Assembly: GCF_963678635.1 (NCBI RefSeq)
Contig: NC_087067.1
Location: 20,022,596 to 20,086,595 of the forward strand
Length of the DNA stretch: 64,000 nt
Source of the DNA: Symsagittifera roscoffensis
Taxonomy: Eukaryota; Xenacoelomorpha; Acoela; Convolutidae
Direction: 5' to 3'
Part shown: piece by piece, positions 25,091 to 36,200 of the stretch
Position numbering within the stretch: position 1 is the first letter of the stretch
Layout: each line of letters starts with the position of its first letter
Notes under the pieces: model-generated
What the model was told of the DNA's origin: nothing
Databases searched by the model: none
What the model saw: the letters and a program-made list of their open reading frames with translations, nothing else
Translations under genes and position numbers: made by a program

Positions 25091-25176
25091 TCTGGGACCA
25101 GCCTGTCAACCTTTACAATTGCTAACCATATTAAAAAAAACGAGCTCACTCAAATTAATTAAATGAAGTTCAAAGG

Positions 25177-25214
<38 letters not shown>

Positions 25215-25863
25215 TAATTAAAAAATGTTCTGGCTGAAAATGGCATTGGTATCAGAGAAAAAGTTCAGACTTTTACTATATCTGAAGTTATTACCTAATA
25301 ACTTTGGGTTCAAGCTCTTCCCCAAAACCTAAAAATAGTTTCGCTTTGATTATTTTTGAATTGCAGGCACAAAAACGCAATATTTATTGGTTTGCTGCGA
25401 GTAATTGCAAACTAGCAATTCTTTAACAGAGCGACTCTCCTCGGATTGAACCGCTCGTGCTAATACTTTTGTACTATTTCTTTAGTATTTCTCCTCAAAT
25501 CTGTCACGAGACCTTTTTTCAAATAAAGTTGAAGAGCAGAGCATTTTAAGTTTTTATAGCAATTTTTATAGCTCAAAAAAGGAAAACAGTTTTTCTTCAT
25601 AAGCTGTTTTATTTGTTTGATTTTTCTAGCATTTTTTGTCAGGTAAAAGTTTCTTTTCAAGAAATGACGACTACCAGAAGTATTTGTAAAATTTGCAACA
25701 CAAAGTTTTCAAAACAAAGGAAAGAAACAACCTATTGAATTTTTTCTGGTAAAAACGGGAAAAATTTAAAGCTGCTGATTCAGAATTAAAAAGCTTGTAC
25801 AGAATTGTTGAAAAAAAATTAAAAAGGAAAAAACATGCGTTGCCAATGTGGGTAAAAAAAAAC
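25091..25863. repeat. Duplicated block, copy A
   Basis: Starts TCTGGGACCAGCCTGTCA and ends GCCAATGTGGGTAAAAAAAA, matching 30572-31368 in the same orientation. An AT dinucleotide run lies at about 25181-25212. About 400 bp in the right half (from 25338) look identical between copies, while the left half differs at many positions. A 66-codon - strand frame (25460-25660) is conserved only because the DNA is identical; it has no recognised motif. Confidence 0.9.
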
Positions 25864-26520
25864 TTTCAAATTTGACCAAAGTTTTTTTTATCGAAACGTC
25901 AACCAGGAAGTCAAAGACAAGAAATTAAGCATATCGTTGAAAAAAGGTAGTGCTCAAATATAGGATCCATAAAGTCTAGCTATGATACCCAGACCTCATT
26001 TTTTTGATTGTCCCGGCAAAGCTTGATATGTTCCGAACATCTCTACCAATTTTGCTACCGTCTTTTACTATGATGTGTATGTATAATTCTACCGTCTTTT
26101 AGTATGATGTGTATGTTTCCACCTTACTATTTAAATTCATGTGTTTTTTTACTGTCTCAACTGAAAAAAACTGAAAATCAAAGTTCCGGGAAGCAACATT
26201 TAAGGAGCAACATTTGGGGTTGAACCAACAATTGGAGTTGAGCAAGCAAACAAAATAGAAATTTTTTCTTCTGTTCGAATTTCCCTCGATTAATAACTAT
26301 CTTTCGGCTTTTCAAAATCATCGCGTAAACGTAGTTTTTGACTTTCTCGAACAAAACAAAGCCGAAAACCAAAACTACGGACGCAAGAAAAGGTTTGCAG
26401 TCGAAAGAATTGAATATAAAAGCATAATTAGGTTGTTATAACAACATGCCTAAAATTGGTTTCGCAGCAAACTCACAAGCCAGAATTTGTTAGAAATGAA
26501 TTTTTAAAAAATAAAAAATA
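25864..26520. other. AT-rich non-coding stretch
   Basis: A 40-bp direct duplication, CTACCGTCTTTTAGTATGATG-like, lies at 26055-26120. No gene is supported. Confidence 0.4.
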
Positions 26521-27200
26521 GTTGCGGTACCAACATATTCAAATTTGGTTCAGAACAATATAAGCAGCTGACAACTAGCCGACATTATGAAAAACAGATA
26601 TTTTCTAAGAATTTGTTCCAACTAGTCGGGATAAGAAAGACAAATCAGTTTCATTTTTGAATCTTTGTCGGTAACATATGCAAACTTGGTTCTGAGCAAT
26701 ATAAGCAGCTGACAATTAGCCGACATTATTAAAATCAGATGTTTTTTAAGAACTTGTTCAAATTAGTCGGGGTACGAAAGACAAATCAGTTTCAATTTTG
26801 AATCTTTGTCGGTAAGTTGGCAACAAGAGGTTCTTATTCATCCTGAATTTTTTCAATTTTTCCTATTTTCAATTAAATTTTTCCAAGCACAAAAATTTAA
26901 CACCAATACAAGTGGAAATTTTCAAGAGTTATTTGACTTGATAATTATCGACATATTGTTAAACTGTCTGATTTTGTTTTCGCGAGATAATTACAGGTCA
27001 GAAACAGAAGTTGTATGAAATGAATTAAAAAAAAAAAAAGTTGCGGTACCAGCATACGCAAATATATAAGCAGCCGACAACTAGCCCACATTATAAAACT
27101 GATTTTTTGAAAGAATTTCCTCAAATTGACTCAAACTGATTGATGTATGAAAAAAAATCTTCTTCATTTTTGAATTTTTGTCAGAAAGCTGGCAATAGTT
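26521..27200. repeat. Three diverged copies of a ~150-bp repeat
   Basis: Copies at about 26523-26680, 26681-26815 and 27042-27200 share AATATAAGCAGC(T/C)GACAA, TAGCC(G/C)ACATTAT and TTTGAATCTTTGTCGG. The first and third follow GTTGCGGTACCA. No coding capacity. Confidence 0.75.
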
Positions 27201-28470
27201 AGCTCCTATCCAATCTGAGTTTTGTTTTTATTTTTTTTCCAAATTTCAATCACTTTTTACGTTTTTAAGCAATTTAAGATGTTTCATATGAAAAATAATC
27301 TGTGCGGGACAGTGTCATTTAAATTCGTTATTCTGAATCTTTTCGATTTTTTTAAACGTTTTAGCCATACCATTGAATAAATTGATTATATAAATTGATG
27401 TCAAAAAATTAGTCTTAAGACTAACATAATAATAATAGAAGTTCCAAAAATGAATTGAATTAAAATATCAGAGCTTTTGCAGATCAGATTAACTCGACAT
27501 TTAGCGGCAAAAAACTTTTACGTACTCAAACCAATTATCACTGAACCTTTTTTTTTAAAAAAAGGCATTTTTTTATCCTAACATGGTTTTATGCACTTGC
27601 GTTTATTGTAGAACTTTTGTTTACTTACAGCTGAGATCTGAATTTTAGCCTGTGGTAACTTCAGATGGTTGAAACGCACGAAAATAACAGAGGCCGAATT
27701 TTTTTGCAGTATTTACTGAAAATTGAATGTGCCTGCAATGTTACTACTTATTAGTTCACTTTTGAATTTTCAATTTTAAGATTTTCAGTCCGCTCAAAAC
27801 AACTTAGATATCCCAATTTCTGTTAACAAGAGAATGCTTTCTGTTAACATTTTCCTAAAATAAAAAAAAATGATATGAAATTTTTATAGAATGAAAATAA
27901 TAGCAATCAGAGAACTGTTGCACTGTATTCTAAGTCGTATAAAGTGTTGGTGCTAATAGAATATCTATCTTAGGTCTAAAACGTTTCAGTCTTCACTTGT
28001 TTGGTCCAAATAAATTAAATTAGCTTCATCGAGAACCAAACAAAAGAATTTTTTGCATTTTCGTCTTCAAAATCTAATTGAAAGTCTCTAGTTATACATT
28101 ATCAAGGTTTTCTACTTGCTGGTTTAACTTAAGACCTCTCAATTGGTTGCCAACTTCTCAGCAGTCAACACAAACAGATTTGGGGCAACCACAACAAACC
28201 AAAGCAGTCGTAACAGTTTGATTTCTTTCTCTTTTCTTTTGACTCCAACTTCATTTAATTTTTCAAAATCTTTGATCCTAAAATTATAAACCCGTTGCAT
28301 AGCTCTAGATAGACAAATTTCTGAAACGAAGTTTGCAGTGCGCTTTCACATCTTACATTTTTGGCATTTTTGTGGAATTTGACTAAAGTGATTTTATTAG
28401 GAGCTCGCTTAATACTGCTAGCTTTGACTTTCGAAAAAGGTTATACAGAAAAGTTGTGCTCAGGGTGGTT
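27201..28470. other. AT-rich stretch without recognised features
   Basis: No exon, RNA gene or element terminus could be supported. Confidence 0.4.
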
Positions 28471-28474
28471 TTTA

Positions 28475-29115
28475 CAGACAAATTTTGTTAAAAAGCAGTT
28501 GTCAACTAAATGTTTTGTTGTCTTGAGCTCAAACTTAGAAAAATATTTTAGTATTAATCTTTTTTCGTGAAGTTATAGGGGTTTAGAGATTGGTCAATTA
28601 GGGATAATTAACGTATATTTTGTGCTATTAATTGTAAGCGGAAGTTAAAACCGTCTAAGAAACCGTCCTAAATTGAACAGAGGCTTGCTATTTGGTCTGA
28701 TTGGGACTAGAACAACATACCAACAGGATATTTAATTTAAATTATAACTTCAAGAAACAAACCAATTTTTAAATTTTCGAATGCTTGCAAATTTTACTAA
28801 AATTACTATAACTGTTTTGACTTTCCTATCGAAGGTAACGGAATTTTTGTGCTCGGGTGGTTTTTGTTTCAGACAAATTTCGACTTTTTAATTGGCCATT
28901 TTTCACGGAATTTTTCTTATATCATTCGAAAAGTATTGAAAAGTGTTGTCTTGAGCTCAAAATCGAAAAGATATTTCACCTGTGATCATTTTTTGTAAAG
29001 TTACGGGGGTTTAACGATTGCCGTTTCGGTCATTTTTGGACAATTAACGTGCAATATATTTCGCGCTATTAACGCGTAAGCGGAGTGTTAATCCGTCTTA
29101 GAAATCGTTCAAAAT
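28475..29115 (+). repeat. Dispersed repeat family R1, two copies
   Basis: Copies at about 28475-28690 and 28925-29115 share TTGTCTTGAGCTCAAA, a GGGGTTTA..GATTG block, GGA(C/T)AATTAACGT and GCTATTAA..GTAAGCGG. The same order recurs at 33288-33460 and 50180-50350 (+), and at 51690-51840 and 52035-52190 (-). No coding capacity or clear termini; the class is unknown. Confidence 0.7.
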
Positions 29116-29584
29116 TGGTTCAAGGAAGCTTATTTAGTGATTTTTTAATAGGAGCAAAATCTATCACTTTGCACTTAGTATGGTGTGTGGGGGATGTTCT
29201 TACAAAAAATCTCCAAAATAAAAAAAACTAAAATTTACATTATTACGTTTAACTTTTTAATGTTATTAATGAACTATAGACCTTAAAAGGCAGTCGGAAA
29301 ACTCAAGGCTTCGCCCTAAAACGAGCAGTTTTGCCTAATGTTCGTGCATCAACTTCTAAAAATTTGTTTCTTAAAACTGCTGTATCTGATTAAAACTCTC
29401 CTGGGACAATTTTCAGATTGTTACATGGATCGGTTTTTGAAATGCGTAATTTATAACTCAAAGAAAACTACGGTTAACAGTTAAGTTTTGCTAAATATTT
29501 TACAGTATAGAATAATTTTAGTAAAGTATAGAATAATTTTAGAATAAATAAAAGTACAGTTAAAAGTACCCCAAATAAAGATAA

Positions 29585-30567
29585 ATGATTCATCTTGCTA
29601 ACAAATGCAGAATACTTCAAACGAGATAATTTCAGCTAAACTAACAAAACTGAAAAATGTAAAGCAAAAATTTAAATGATTTGGATGAAAACAGTAAAAA
29701 TAATTGCCTAAATAACCCCAAACTTGTATTTGTAAAATAAAGTTTAAAACTATTGCTGGGAGAAAAACTTCTCAAATTTTGTCACAATTAATCTGAAAAC
29801 CAAAGAAAATCAGATCAACTATTCTAGAAAAAAATTGAAAAATTTTAATGTATTTGAAACATAAATTCGAAAAATAGTGTTTTAACTTGATACTACATAG
29901 TGGCGGATCTAAGATTTTTTCAAGGAGGGGGCGGTTTTTTGAAAAATTTTCAAAAATGTAGCCAAAATTTTTTAAGGTCGGTCAAAAAATGATGTTTTGA
30001 ACTCTCCCAGATCCTGAAAAAGTCTCCGTTTTGGCCAATTTGTTTTTGCGCTGCAGGCAAAAATTTGTACAAAAAGGTCAAAAATAGCGTTTGTAGGCAC
30101 TTCTTTAAAAATTTTAAATTGCGTTTTTTCGGCGGGCGCTCCGCTAAAAGTTAGAATAGTTTAGCGCCCAAGGCGCATTCAGAAATATTTTAGGGTCCTT
30201 CTGCCAAAATTGGATATTTAAAGACAGTATAAAGAGGGGACCCGTGTGTAGTAGGGGTCCAATCACCAAGGGGGGGGGGCAGCGGACCCCCCTCCCCGCC
30301 CTTCTTTTAATCCACCCTGATACTACACTTGACCTACTACAAAATTTTTTATATAATCAAATTTGTGTGTAAAATCGAGCTAATTTTTTCTTCCGATTTG
30401 TTTCCTTTTGTTGTATCTTCGCACTTCCTTATCAAGAATTAGCATTTTACAAGAATCCAATTCAGTGTTGCAGGGTGGTGGATTAAAAAAATTTTTGACG
30501 TTCAATTTCATTAAACTTTCATTGAGTTTCTGGTCCTCATATAGTGACAACAAAATTAGTGCAATAT
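29585..30567. repeat. Paralogous block, copy A (interrupted by a MITE)
   Basis: 29585-29897 plus 30320-30567 align with 35040-35610. Shared words include TTGCTAACAAATGCAGAATAC, CTGAAAAATGTAAAG, GGAGAAAAAC(T/C)TCTCAA and TTTGTTTCCTTTTG. Identity is moderate with many small differences, so the duplication is old. Confidence 0.75.
29898..30319. mobile_element. hAT-like MITE copy with intact 8-bp TSD, 422 bp
   Basis: Termini TAGTGGCGGATCTAA and TTTAATCCACCCTG are an imperfect inverted pair. Flanks ATACTACA (29890-29897) and ATACTACA (30320-30327) are identical. The paralogous block at 35040-35610 has one uninterrupted ATATTACA at this place, an empty site. The interior holds the GCGC..CTCC / TTTTAGGGTCC / GGATATTT module that is tandemly amplified at 31.4-32.4 kb, and a G10 run at 30270-30279. 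Confidence 0.85.
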
Positions 30568-30571
30568 TTCA

Positions 30572-30656
30572 TCTGGGACCAGCCTGTCAGCCTTTAGGAT
30601 TGCTAACCATTTTCAAAAAAACGAGCTGACTCAAATGAATTAAATTAAGTTCAAAA

Positions 30657-30715
<59 letters not shown>

Positions 30716-31368
30716 TTTTAAAAACGTTCTGGTTGAAAATGGCACTGGTATCAGAGAAGAATTTCTGACTTTTACTATATATCTGAAGTTATAACCAAAT
30801 AATTTTGGGTTCAAATTTTTCCCCAAAATCTAGAAAAAAAATTTCGCTTTGATTATTTTTGAATTGCAGGCACAAAAACGCAATATTTATTGGTTTGCTG
30901 CGAGTAATTGCAAACTAGCAATTCTTTAACAGAGCGACTCTCCTCGGATTGAACCGCTCGTGCTAATACTTTTGTACTATTTCTTTAGTATTTCTCCTCA
31001 AATCTGTCACGAGACCTTTTTTCAAATAAAGTTGAAGAGCAGAGCATTTTAAGTTTTTATAGCAATTTTTATAGCTCAAAAAAGGAAAACAGTTTTTCTT
31101 CATAAGCTGTTTTATTTGTTTGATTTTTCTAGCATTTTTTGTCAGGTAAAAGTTTCTTTTCAAGAAATGACGACTACCAGAAGTATTTGTAAAATTTGCA
31201 ACACAAAGTTTTCAAAACAAAGGAAAGAAACAACCTATTGAATTTTTTTCTGGTAAAAACGGGAAAAATTTAAAGCTGCTGATTCAGAATTAAAAAGATT
31301 GTACAGAATTTTTGAAAAAAAATTAACAAGCGAAAAGCATGCGTTGCCAATGTGGGTAAAAAAAAACT
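30572..31368. repeat. Duplicated block, copy B
   Basis: Direct repeat of 25091-25863, with a longer AT run (about 30661-30711). See copy A for the identity pattern. Confidence 0.9.
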
Positions 31369-31374
31369 GCAGAC

Positions 31375-32385
31375 GGGGGGGGGGGGGCAGACGAAAAAGT
31401 TTTTTGTTGTCTTGAGCTCAAACTGGGAAGTTTTGAAAAAATAGGCAGGAAAATTTTGTTTAAATTATCGTTTTTTTTTTACGCGCGCTCCCCCCTTCAA
31501 AGTTAGTATGTATTCGCGCCAAAATTTCCTTAAAAAACTTTTAGGGTTCATCACCAAAAATGGATAATTCAACAAAATAATAAAAAGGGGCTCCTATGGA
31601 TTGGTAGGTGTTTGAACCCCTGAGGGGTGGGGGCAGACGCATGAAAGTTGTTTTGTTGTCTCAAGCTCAAACTTAGAAGTTTTGAAAAGTTAGGCAGGAA
31701 AGTTTTATTTAAATAATAGTTTTTTTATGATGCGCGCTCCCCCTTCAAAGTCAGTATGTATTGGCGCCAAGATTTCTTTTGAAAATTTTAGGGTTCGTCA
31801 CCAGAAATGGATATTTCAAAAAATAGTAAAAAGGGGGACACTTTAGGCCTGCAGGTGGTCGAATCCCTGAGGGTGCGGCAGACGCATAAAAGTTTTTTGT
31901 TGTCTTGAGCTCAAACTTACAAGTTATGAAAAAAACAGACAAGAAAAGTTGGTTTAAATAATCGATTTTTATGATGCGCGCTCCCCCCCCCCCCCCCCCC
32001 CTCAAAATTAGTATCTTTTAGCGCTAAAATTTCCTTTGAAAATTTTAGGGTTCGTCACCAGAAATGGATATTTCAAAAAATAGTAAAAAGGGGGACACTT
32101 TAGGTCTGCAGGTGGTCGAATCCCTGAGGGTGCGGCAGACGCATAAAAGTTTTTTGTTGTCTTGAGCTCAAACTTAGAAGTTTTGAAAAAACAGACAGGA
32201 AAATTTGGTTTAAATAAACGTTTTTTATGATGCGCGCTCTCCCCTCAAATTTAGTATCTTTTGGCGCCAAAATGTCCTTCGAAAAAATTTAGGGTCCATC
32301 ACCAAAAACGGATATTTCAACAAAATAGTACAGAGGGGGGACTTTTTGGGTCGGCAGGTGGTCGACTCCCTGAGGGTGGCAGACG
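31375..32385. repeat. Tandem array, ~245-bp unit, about four units
   Basis: The anchor TTTTGTTGTCTTGAGCTC (variant TCAAGCTC) recurs near 31401, 31651, 31893 and 32151, and again at about 33290 after an inserted element. Each unit has the anchor, a GCGCGCTCCCC block, TTTTAGGGTTC(A/G)TCACC, GGATATTTCAA, AAAAGGGG(G/A)ACAC and CCCTGAGGG(T/G)GCGGCAGACGC. The second half of the unit resembles the interior of the 29898-30319 MITE and the first part resembles family R1. A C19 run is at 31983-32001. Confidence 0.85.
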
Positions 32386-33280
32386 CCCGGGTTGACCTCC
32401 ATACACCGAAAATGGCTATCATACAATTCCATACATCAAGTGTGTGGAAAAATGCCTGTCATACAATTTTCATACAAACTCTAAAAATGGTTAAAAACTG
32501 GTATAAACTTATTTCTGTGGATGTCTTATAAAACAGTCTGGTGATAAAAAACTGAGGTTCTCGTTTTTTGAAAAAAATGCTTATCATACAATTCCCATAT
32601 AGGGAAGTTGTATGACTGGCATTTTTTTGATGGCGACACCAAAAAGTACTAAGTAATTTTGAAAATTTGGCTTACATTTTTTTGTTTTTTTTTTTCAATC
32701 GCAAATCGAATTTCGTGCGCAAACAAACATTTTTCGAAAAAATTTTTTTGCGTGCAAAATTTAATTTTTTGTTTGTATAACGTAGTCCTGGATACGATAA
32801 TATTGCCTTTTATTTTTTTTTTTGCCTAAATTTTTTTTTCAAAAACGCTGAAAATTCCTTTTCGTTTGTATGTTGGGTTTATGTATGCCTTGATCAAAGT
32901 CTAATAATTTGAAAATTCAAAAACTTAAACTAATCATCATTAAAAAATTTTGCCAAAAAAAAAGTTCGTTACTTTTGTTATATCAATTGCGAAAAACCAA
33001 ATTCAGGTCGTTTGCTATGCATTGTAAATGCAAGTCCGTCCAATCTTTGGTGTTTTGAGTAACAAAGGTCTTTGTCACTTGTGTTCGTTTGCAAACACAA
33101 CCGAAAATTTTTCAGAAACTAAATTTAGAAAGAAAAAATCAAAATTTTTGGTTTATGGAAAAACACCTATCATACAATTTTCATAAATGGAAAAATGTTT
33201 ATCATAGAGATTTCATACAATGTTCTGTACGTATGGCATTGTATGGAAATTGTATGATTAGAAGTTTTGGTCAACCCGGG
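32386..33280. mobile_element. CCCGGGTTGACC-ended hairpin element, 895 bp
   Basis: Termini CCCGGGTTGACC (32386-32397) and GGTCAACCCGGG (33269-33280) are perfect inverted repeats. The interior repeats an ATCATACAATT(T/C)CCATA-type motif on both strands, so arms can fold on several registers. It splits a unit of the tandem array between AGACG and CGCCTAAAAG, so it inserted after amplification. No ORF. Related to 39223-39438. Confidence 0.85.
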
Positions 33281-33287
33281 CGCCTAA

Positions 33288-33460
33288 AAGTTTTGTTGTC
33301 TTGAGTCTGAGAATTTTTTTTGTTTTGTTATCTGTTTTCGTAAAACTATGGGGGTTTAAAGATTGTTCAATTCGGGATATTTAACGTATATTTTATGCTA
33401 ATAATGGGTACACGGAGAATAAATCTGTCTTAAATACCGTCTTGAATTAAATAGTGGCTT
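33288..33460 (+). repeat. Dispersed repeat R1 copy
   Basis: Starts TTTTGTTGTCTTGAG and continues with GGGGGTTTAAAGATTG, TTAACGTATATTTT and CGTCTTAAATACCGTC, parallel to 28480-28680. Confidence 0.65.
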
Positions 33461-34261
33461 GCAATTTGTTCTATTTGGGTCTATGACAACAGACTTTCAT
33501 GATTTTTACAGGCCGAATTTCAAAATTTTCAAACGACTATAATTTTTTGTTTATGCGCCGATTTCTGAAAATTGGTTTCTTAAAATTGCTTTATATGAAA
33601 ACAATTTTACTGTGACAACTTTCAGTTTGTCAAATGGATCGGTTTTTGAAATGCGTACATTATAAATCAAAGAATGCTACGAATAATTGTTATTTTTAAA
33701 GCTTTTGAAATGTTCATTACTTTCGTAACAAAGCTTAAAAATGTACTTGACATAACGTGTGGGGATCGTTTTCGAAATAACTCTCAAAGATTAAAAAAAA
33801 GAATTTTCTGTTTCAATTTTAAAAAAAGTTCAAAAGCGGCGCTAAGTACTAATCCATAGAACTTAAAAAGCAGTCGAAAGTTTCAGGGTTTTTCCTTGAT
33901 ACTAGCAGTCCTACCTAGCTATCAAAATATGCAGATTTTCGCACTGCACATATTTTTCCTCAAAATTAATTTACTCCTGTTTTCGCATCCCTTTTTAACC
34001 TCGTAATTCTAAGGCTACAGTTTTTAAAACCGACAATAGGGAAAAAGAACCAATTATTTTACAGCCCGCAAAATAAACAAAGGAAATTTGCATATAAATT
34101 TCAATCATAACACCAATTCTACCTTATGAGTTGCACAAGTGGTGTTTGTTTCACGTTAAAACTGTGAATAATGTTACATCACCATTTGGTTGCCCCAATA
34201 GCTAGCATTCAACATAATAAAGCTGCTGATTGTTTTCTTGGCTGGTTAATTTTATCTTTCA
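33461..34261. other. Repeat-derived sequence upstream of the CRD gene
   Basis: 33570-33665 resembles 29365-29465 (GGATCGGTTTTTGAAATGCGTA shortened in each) and 33855-33920 resembles 29280-29335 (CTTAAAA(A/G)GCAGTCG), but the two modules are in reverse order in the two regions. A pyrimidine-rich stretch ending TCTTTCAG (34254-34261) is a possible 3' splice site just before the CRD start codon. Confidence 0.45.
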
Positions 34262-34266
34262 GCAAA

Positions 34267-34776
34267 ATGAATATTTTTGCAGTAAGTTTTATACTTTCGC
34301 TGGGAAGAAGTGGAAGTGCCTTTGTAATTCAACCAAATTTTACAATTACATCAACTCCAATGCCGGGTCAGTGTATCGAAATTCCAGAAATATTGAAAAG
34401 CGGACCATGCACAATTTGGAATCAAACATTTAAAACTGATTTATTTGGAGATGAAATAAAATCCGGATCTGACAATCCTCGTCAATTGATATTTTTTAAC
34501 GCATTGAAGAGACAAAATTGCGACGTTGACAGCCCGAATATCGGTAGATTTATCTGTTCTCTTTTTACACCGAATTGCCAAAAACTTGTTGATGAAGACG
34601 ACGAAACTAAGGAAATGATAGAAATCATTCCTCCCTGCAGAAATCTTTGTCAGGAGTTTAACAGAGAGACAAAAGAATGTACTGTCAATGAGCCATTGGA
34701 CATAGACTGCAATGAGTTTCCCAAGCCCCTAGATGTGAATAAACGTTGCGTCTCTGCCCTCTTCACAGAATACTAA
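34267..34776 (+). CDS. Secreted Frizzled-type CRD protein (169 aa)
   Basis: Predicted secreted protein, one coding exon. I start at the ATG at 34267: it opens a signal-peptide-like stretch (MNIFAVSFILSL, small residues SGSA near 15-18) and follows a good splice-acceptor sequence (TCTTTCAG). An upstream in-frame ATG at 34171 would bury the signal. The rest is a Frizzled-like cysteine-rich domain. It has exactly ten cysteines (36, 48, 85, 97, 104, 124, 128, 138, 148, 161) and the family blocks FICSLFTPNC, PPCRNLC and DCNEFP. Two N-glycosylation sequons are present (N24-F-T, N52-Q-T). Frizzled CRDs bind Wnt and its lipid; binding here is inference only. There is no netrin domain or membrane segment, so it is shorter than classical sFRPs. 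Loops between C1-C2, C3-C4 and C7-C8 are longer than in vertebrate Frizzleds. The fold is well supported; ligand and name are not. Confidence 0.85.
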   Translation: MNIFAVSFILSLGRSGSAFVIQPNFTITSTPMPGQCIEIPEILKSGPCTIWNQTFKTDLFGDEIKSGSDNPRQLIFFNALKRQNCDVDSPNIGRFICSLFTPNCQKLVDEDDETKEMIEIIPPCRNLCQEFNRETKECTVNEPLDIDCNEFPKPLDVNKRCVSALFTEY

Positions 34777-36200
34777 ACATGCTAATCATGTTATATATCC
34801 TGCGAGAATTATTTGAAAGTTGAATTTCAAGTTCAGTTGTTTTTGAAGTTAGGATCAGATCTGATATTTTCCCGATGTGGAAAAGATTTTTTTGTCGACG
34901 AATTTGATTTTCAGGGTTTTCCAGAACACATTAAAGACCAAGTTTTGCTGATTAATTTACAGTATAGATTCATTGTTATGATGAAAAAGGGCTTTGCTTG
35001 TTGTTTCAGTTAAAAGCCCCCTAAAGAAAGAGAAAAGATTCAGCTTGCTAACAAATGCAGAATACTTTGAAAAAACTGATTTCAGCAAAAATGAAAAAAC
35101 TGAAAAATGTAAAGTCGAAAACTTAACTGATTTAGATGAAAAACAGCAAATACAGAGGTACTTTAAAAATTGCTTAAATATCCCCAAAGTTTTAATTGTA
35201 TAATAACTTTTAAAATTATTACTTGGAGAAAAACCTCTCAATTTTTATCATAATTTATCTGAAAACCGAAAATACTCAGATGACTTATTCTCGAAAAAAA
35301 GACAATGTTTTTTGTTTTTGAAACATAATGCCGTCGAATAATGTTTTATTATGATATTACACTTGAAATACTACAAAATTTCCTCATATAGTCGAAATTG
35401 GGTGTGAAAAAAATTAAGCTAGTTTAGACATCTTTGCTGCCAATTTGTTTCCTTTTGATGAATCTTCACGCTTCTGTATCAAGAATTTGCATTTTACAAG
35501 ATTCCAATTTAGTGGTGCAAGTTAGTTAATTACAAATTGTTTTTGATTTTCATTTAAAAACTTTCATGGAGATCCAGGACCGAATACAGTGACAACATCA
35601 TTTGTGTTAGTGAGTGATTTTCAATCTTACAACCAAAACGCATTCATCCAAGAAAAAGAGGTGATCTTAAAAATCCAAACTTTAACTTCAGCTCGGTTTT
35701 TTTGATTTTGTAAAGGTTTTTGGCTAAAACGATTAGTATGCTTTCTCAGAAATATATATAAATGAATTGGCTGAATAAATGAGCTATAATGATACACAGA
35801 CATTTTAAACTCTCTATATTTTAATCTTACAAAAATTTGTCAAAGATTGTGTTGGTTACAGAAAACAAGTTTACAAATCACAATTCTGCCAAATCACAGT
35901 TCAACGACAAGGAGTGAGATCTATGCAACCAACACTGTTTAGAAAAGCAGATACCCATAAAACGAAAAGGGAAAATTTAGGCTGAATTTGCAAAAGGATC
36001 TGAAATTTGCAAATCTATTAATTATTTTTTTAATATCTCATTCAAAGACAAAAACAAAAATATCGTTTCAGCCGAAAAAGAAACGACTTTTGTCATCAGT
36101 GCAAAAAAATCAAGTCGGAGAATTCCGACAAAATTTAAAAAACCAAAAACAAGACATTTTCAAAATTTTGACTTTTTTCGATATGAGTTGTCGTAGATGT
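34777..36200. other. Non-coding stretch with paralogous block copy B
   Basis: 35040-35610 is the diverged partner of 29585-30567 and carries the uninterrupted (empty) site of the MITE at about 35354-35361. Short A-rich ORFs elsewhere have no motif. No polyadenylation signal could be tied to the CRD gene. Confidence 0.5.

Noticed and set aside
25460-25660. 66-codon - strand frame identical to 30963-31163
   Set aside because: Identity is explained by identical duplicated DNA, not by protein conservation; no motif.
20191-32385. Tandem arrays as CRISPR-like repeats
   Set aside because: No uniform unique spacers, no cas genes, eukaryotic context; these are minisatellite and MITE-derived tandem repeats.
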